Below are positions 62,857 through 64,000 of a stretch of 64,000 nucleotides of DNA, one piece after another. Numbering within the stretch: the stretch's first letter is position 1; each line of letters begins with the position of its first letter. Source of the DNA: Colwellia hornerae (lineage in GTDB: Bacteria; Pseudomonadota; Gammaproteobacteria; Enterobacterales; Alteromonadaceae); the NCBI RefSeq assembly GCF_007954355.1, contig NZ_VOLR01000022.1, positions 1 through 64,000 of the forward strand, read 5' to 3'. The notes under the pieces were generated by a model. That model searched no databases. It saw nothing but the letters and a program-made list of their open reading frames with translations, and had not been told where the DNA came from. Both the position numbers and the translations under genes were made by a program.

Positions 62857-64000
62857 ATGTGCGGTGTTGTTGCTATTTTTCATCATGATCATTTATTTGA
62901 TATAGATAAAAATACTGTAGAAAAAATGAACCAAAGCCAAAATCATCGTGGACCTGATGGTAATGGCACCTATATCGAAAATGGTGTAGCTTTAGCGCAT
63001 ACCCGTTTGTCGATAATCGATATAGAAGGTGGTAAACAACCTTTATTTGATCAAACTAATAGAGTCGGCATTACCTTTAATGGTGAAATTTATAACTATA
63101 AAGCGTTACGCAGTGAATTAATAAGCTTAGGTTATAAATTTAATACCAACAGTGACACAGAAGTAATCATAAATGCTTGGCTAGAATGGCACACCCAGTG
63201 TGTAGATAAACTCAATGGTATGTTTGCATTTGTACTGTTTGATAAAAATACCAAACAAATGTTTGCCGCAAGAGACCGTTTAGGGATTAAACCACTACAC
63301 TGGGCAAAAACTGCGGATAATCAAATCGTTTTTGCATCAGAAATCAAAGCACTTAAAAAACATCTAAAAATACCGTTAAATATTAATTTACAATCAATCG
63401 AAGATTACATGTCGCTAGGCTATATTTTAGAGCCAAAATCCATCTACTTAGCGATAAATAAATTACTCCCCGGGCATTATATTCTTGTAGATCAAAACTC
63501 GCCTGACATGTTTATAAATCAAGCTTATTGGCAGTTAAAAGATCATATATCAAGTAACACAAATGATTATGATATTGATGATGTTCACGCTCAGCTAAGC
63601 CAAGTAGTACAAGACAGGATGATAGCAGACGTGCCATTAGGGGCATTTCTTTCTGGTGGCTTAGATTCAACCGCCATCGTTGCCTTTATGAGTCAGTTAA
63701 CGGCTGAGCCCATTATAACCAGTTCAATTGGCTTTGACCTTTCTAAATATGACGAATCTTATTTTGCTGAAAAAGTAGCAAAACATTTTAAAACCAAGCA
63801 TTCAAGCACCAATGTGTCGGTAAACGACTTATCACTTGTCGACTTAGTGGTGGATATTTTTGACGAACCTTTTGCTGATAATTCAGCGATACCTACGTTA
63901 ATATTAAGCAAAACCACCAGAGAAAAAGTAAAAGTTGCGCTATCAGGTGATGGTAGCGACGAGTTGTTTTATGGTTACCGTAATTATCAAATGTTAACTT
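62857..64000 (+). CDS. XrtA-associated asparagine-synthase-like amidotransferase, truncated by window end
   Basis: The frame opens at ATG 62857 and stays open to the last base, giving 381 codons without a stop. Cys2 of MCGVVAIF is the glutaminase nucleophile, followed by NHRGPDGNG, THTR-like AHTRLSIID, FNGEIYNY and ARDRLGIKPLHW. The synthetase domain has the PP-loop FLSGGLDSTAI and ALSGDGSDELFYGY. In exosortase-A loci such a protein (amidotransferase 1 type, TIGR03108-like) probably transfers glutamine nitrogen to a sugar acid. Full-length members are about 630 residues, so roughly 40% is missing. Confidence 0.93.
   Translation, partial: MCGVVAIFHHDHLFDIDKNTVEKMNQSQNHRGPDGNGTYIENGVALAHTRLSIIDIEGGKQPLFDQTNRVGITFNGEIYNYKALRSELISLGYKFNTNSDTEVIINAWLEWHTQCVDKLNGMFAFVLFDKNTKQMFAARDRLGIKPLHWAKTADNQIVFASEIKALKKHLKIPLNINLQSIEDYMSLGYILEPKSIYLAINKLLPGHYILVDQNSPDMFINQAYWQLKDHISSNTNDYDIDDVHAQLSQVVQDRMIADVPLGAFLSGGLDSTAIVAFMSQLTAEPIITSSIGFDLSKYDESYFAEKVAKHFKTKHSSTNVSVNDLSLVDLVVDIFDEPFADNSAIPTLILSKTTREKVKVALSGDGSDELFYGYRNYQMLT

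Overview
The window is AT-rich gammaproteobacterial chromosome. Gene content and neighbourhoods point to the Alteromonadales, most likely Colwelliaceae (Colwellia/Thalassotalea-like): yihI-DUF2489-hemN, srkA-dsbA, many signal-transduction and lipoprotein genes, an XrtA exosortase locus, and intergenic TCAGGATGACG-type palindromic repeats. No phage, transposase, CRISPR array or rRNA was seen. The family assignment is inference from protein style and synteny; no database was searched.

Layout. 0.4-0.7 kb: tRNA-Pro(TGG) and tRNA-His(GTG) on the minus strand behind one promoter. 0.85-11.6 kb: housekeeping and stress genes (DUF1285, hemN, DUF2489, yihI, a VOC protein, an M61 peptidase, purU, a VF530-type protein, a chemoreceptor, a peroxiredoxin-glutaredoxin fusion). 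11.7-15 kb: a 1087-residue hybrid kinase with two periplasmic solute-binding domains. 15.3-17.5 kb: hutG-hutF, the last two steps of the five-step histidine pathway, behind a perfect TTGTATATACAA operator (HutC type). 18-21.1 kb: ccoG, srkA, dsbA. 21.3-27.3 kb: a 2012-residue lipoprotein built from a duplicated module and calcium-type aspartate repeats. 27.4-30.9 kb: a three-gene minus-strand unit (tandem-OB SSB-like protein, membrane-anchored sugar-dehydrogenase-like propeller with a SHOCT-like tail, TVP38-type membrane protein) whose joint function I do not recognise.

31-35.7 kb: a TPP riboswitch in front of a TonB-dependent receptor, followed after a repeat-filled gap by a YkoF-like protein, a PnuC-type transporter and an aminoglycoside-phosphotransferase-fold kinase. 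Together this looks like a thiamine uptake and salvage locus running from outer membrane to phosphorylation. 37.5-43.4 kb: sulfate activation (cysD, cysN, an SLC13 permease, cysC) followed by a DHH phosphoesterase that may remove the pathway by-product pAp. A tRNA-Arg(CCG) follows, then a two-gene RND efflux system.

47.9-64 kb: a near-complete XrtA/PEP-CTERM exopolysaccharide locus. It holds the prsK-prsR regulators, a minus-strand operon (polysaccharide export lipoprotein, chain-length protein, tyrosine autokinase, outer-membrane beta-barrel, ATPase) and a divergent plus-strand operon (sugar transferase, deacetylase, exosortase A, glycosyltransferase, and an asparagine-synthase-like amidotransferase cut by the window end). 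No PEP-CTERM substrate is encoded here. The prsK-prsR gap holds a repeat array with a 143-bp period. A related array sits inside the thiamine locus.

The best candidates for a second look are the riboswitch-led thiamine locus with its predicted Shine-Dalgarno-sequestering helix, the two repeat arrays, the DHH gene beside the sulfate genes, the unassigned SSB/propeller/TVP38 operon, and the duplicated giant lipoprotein.
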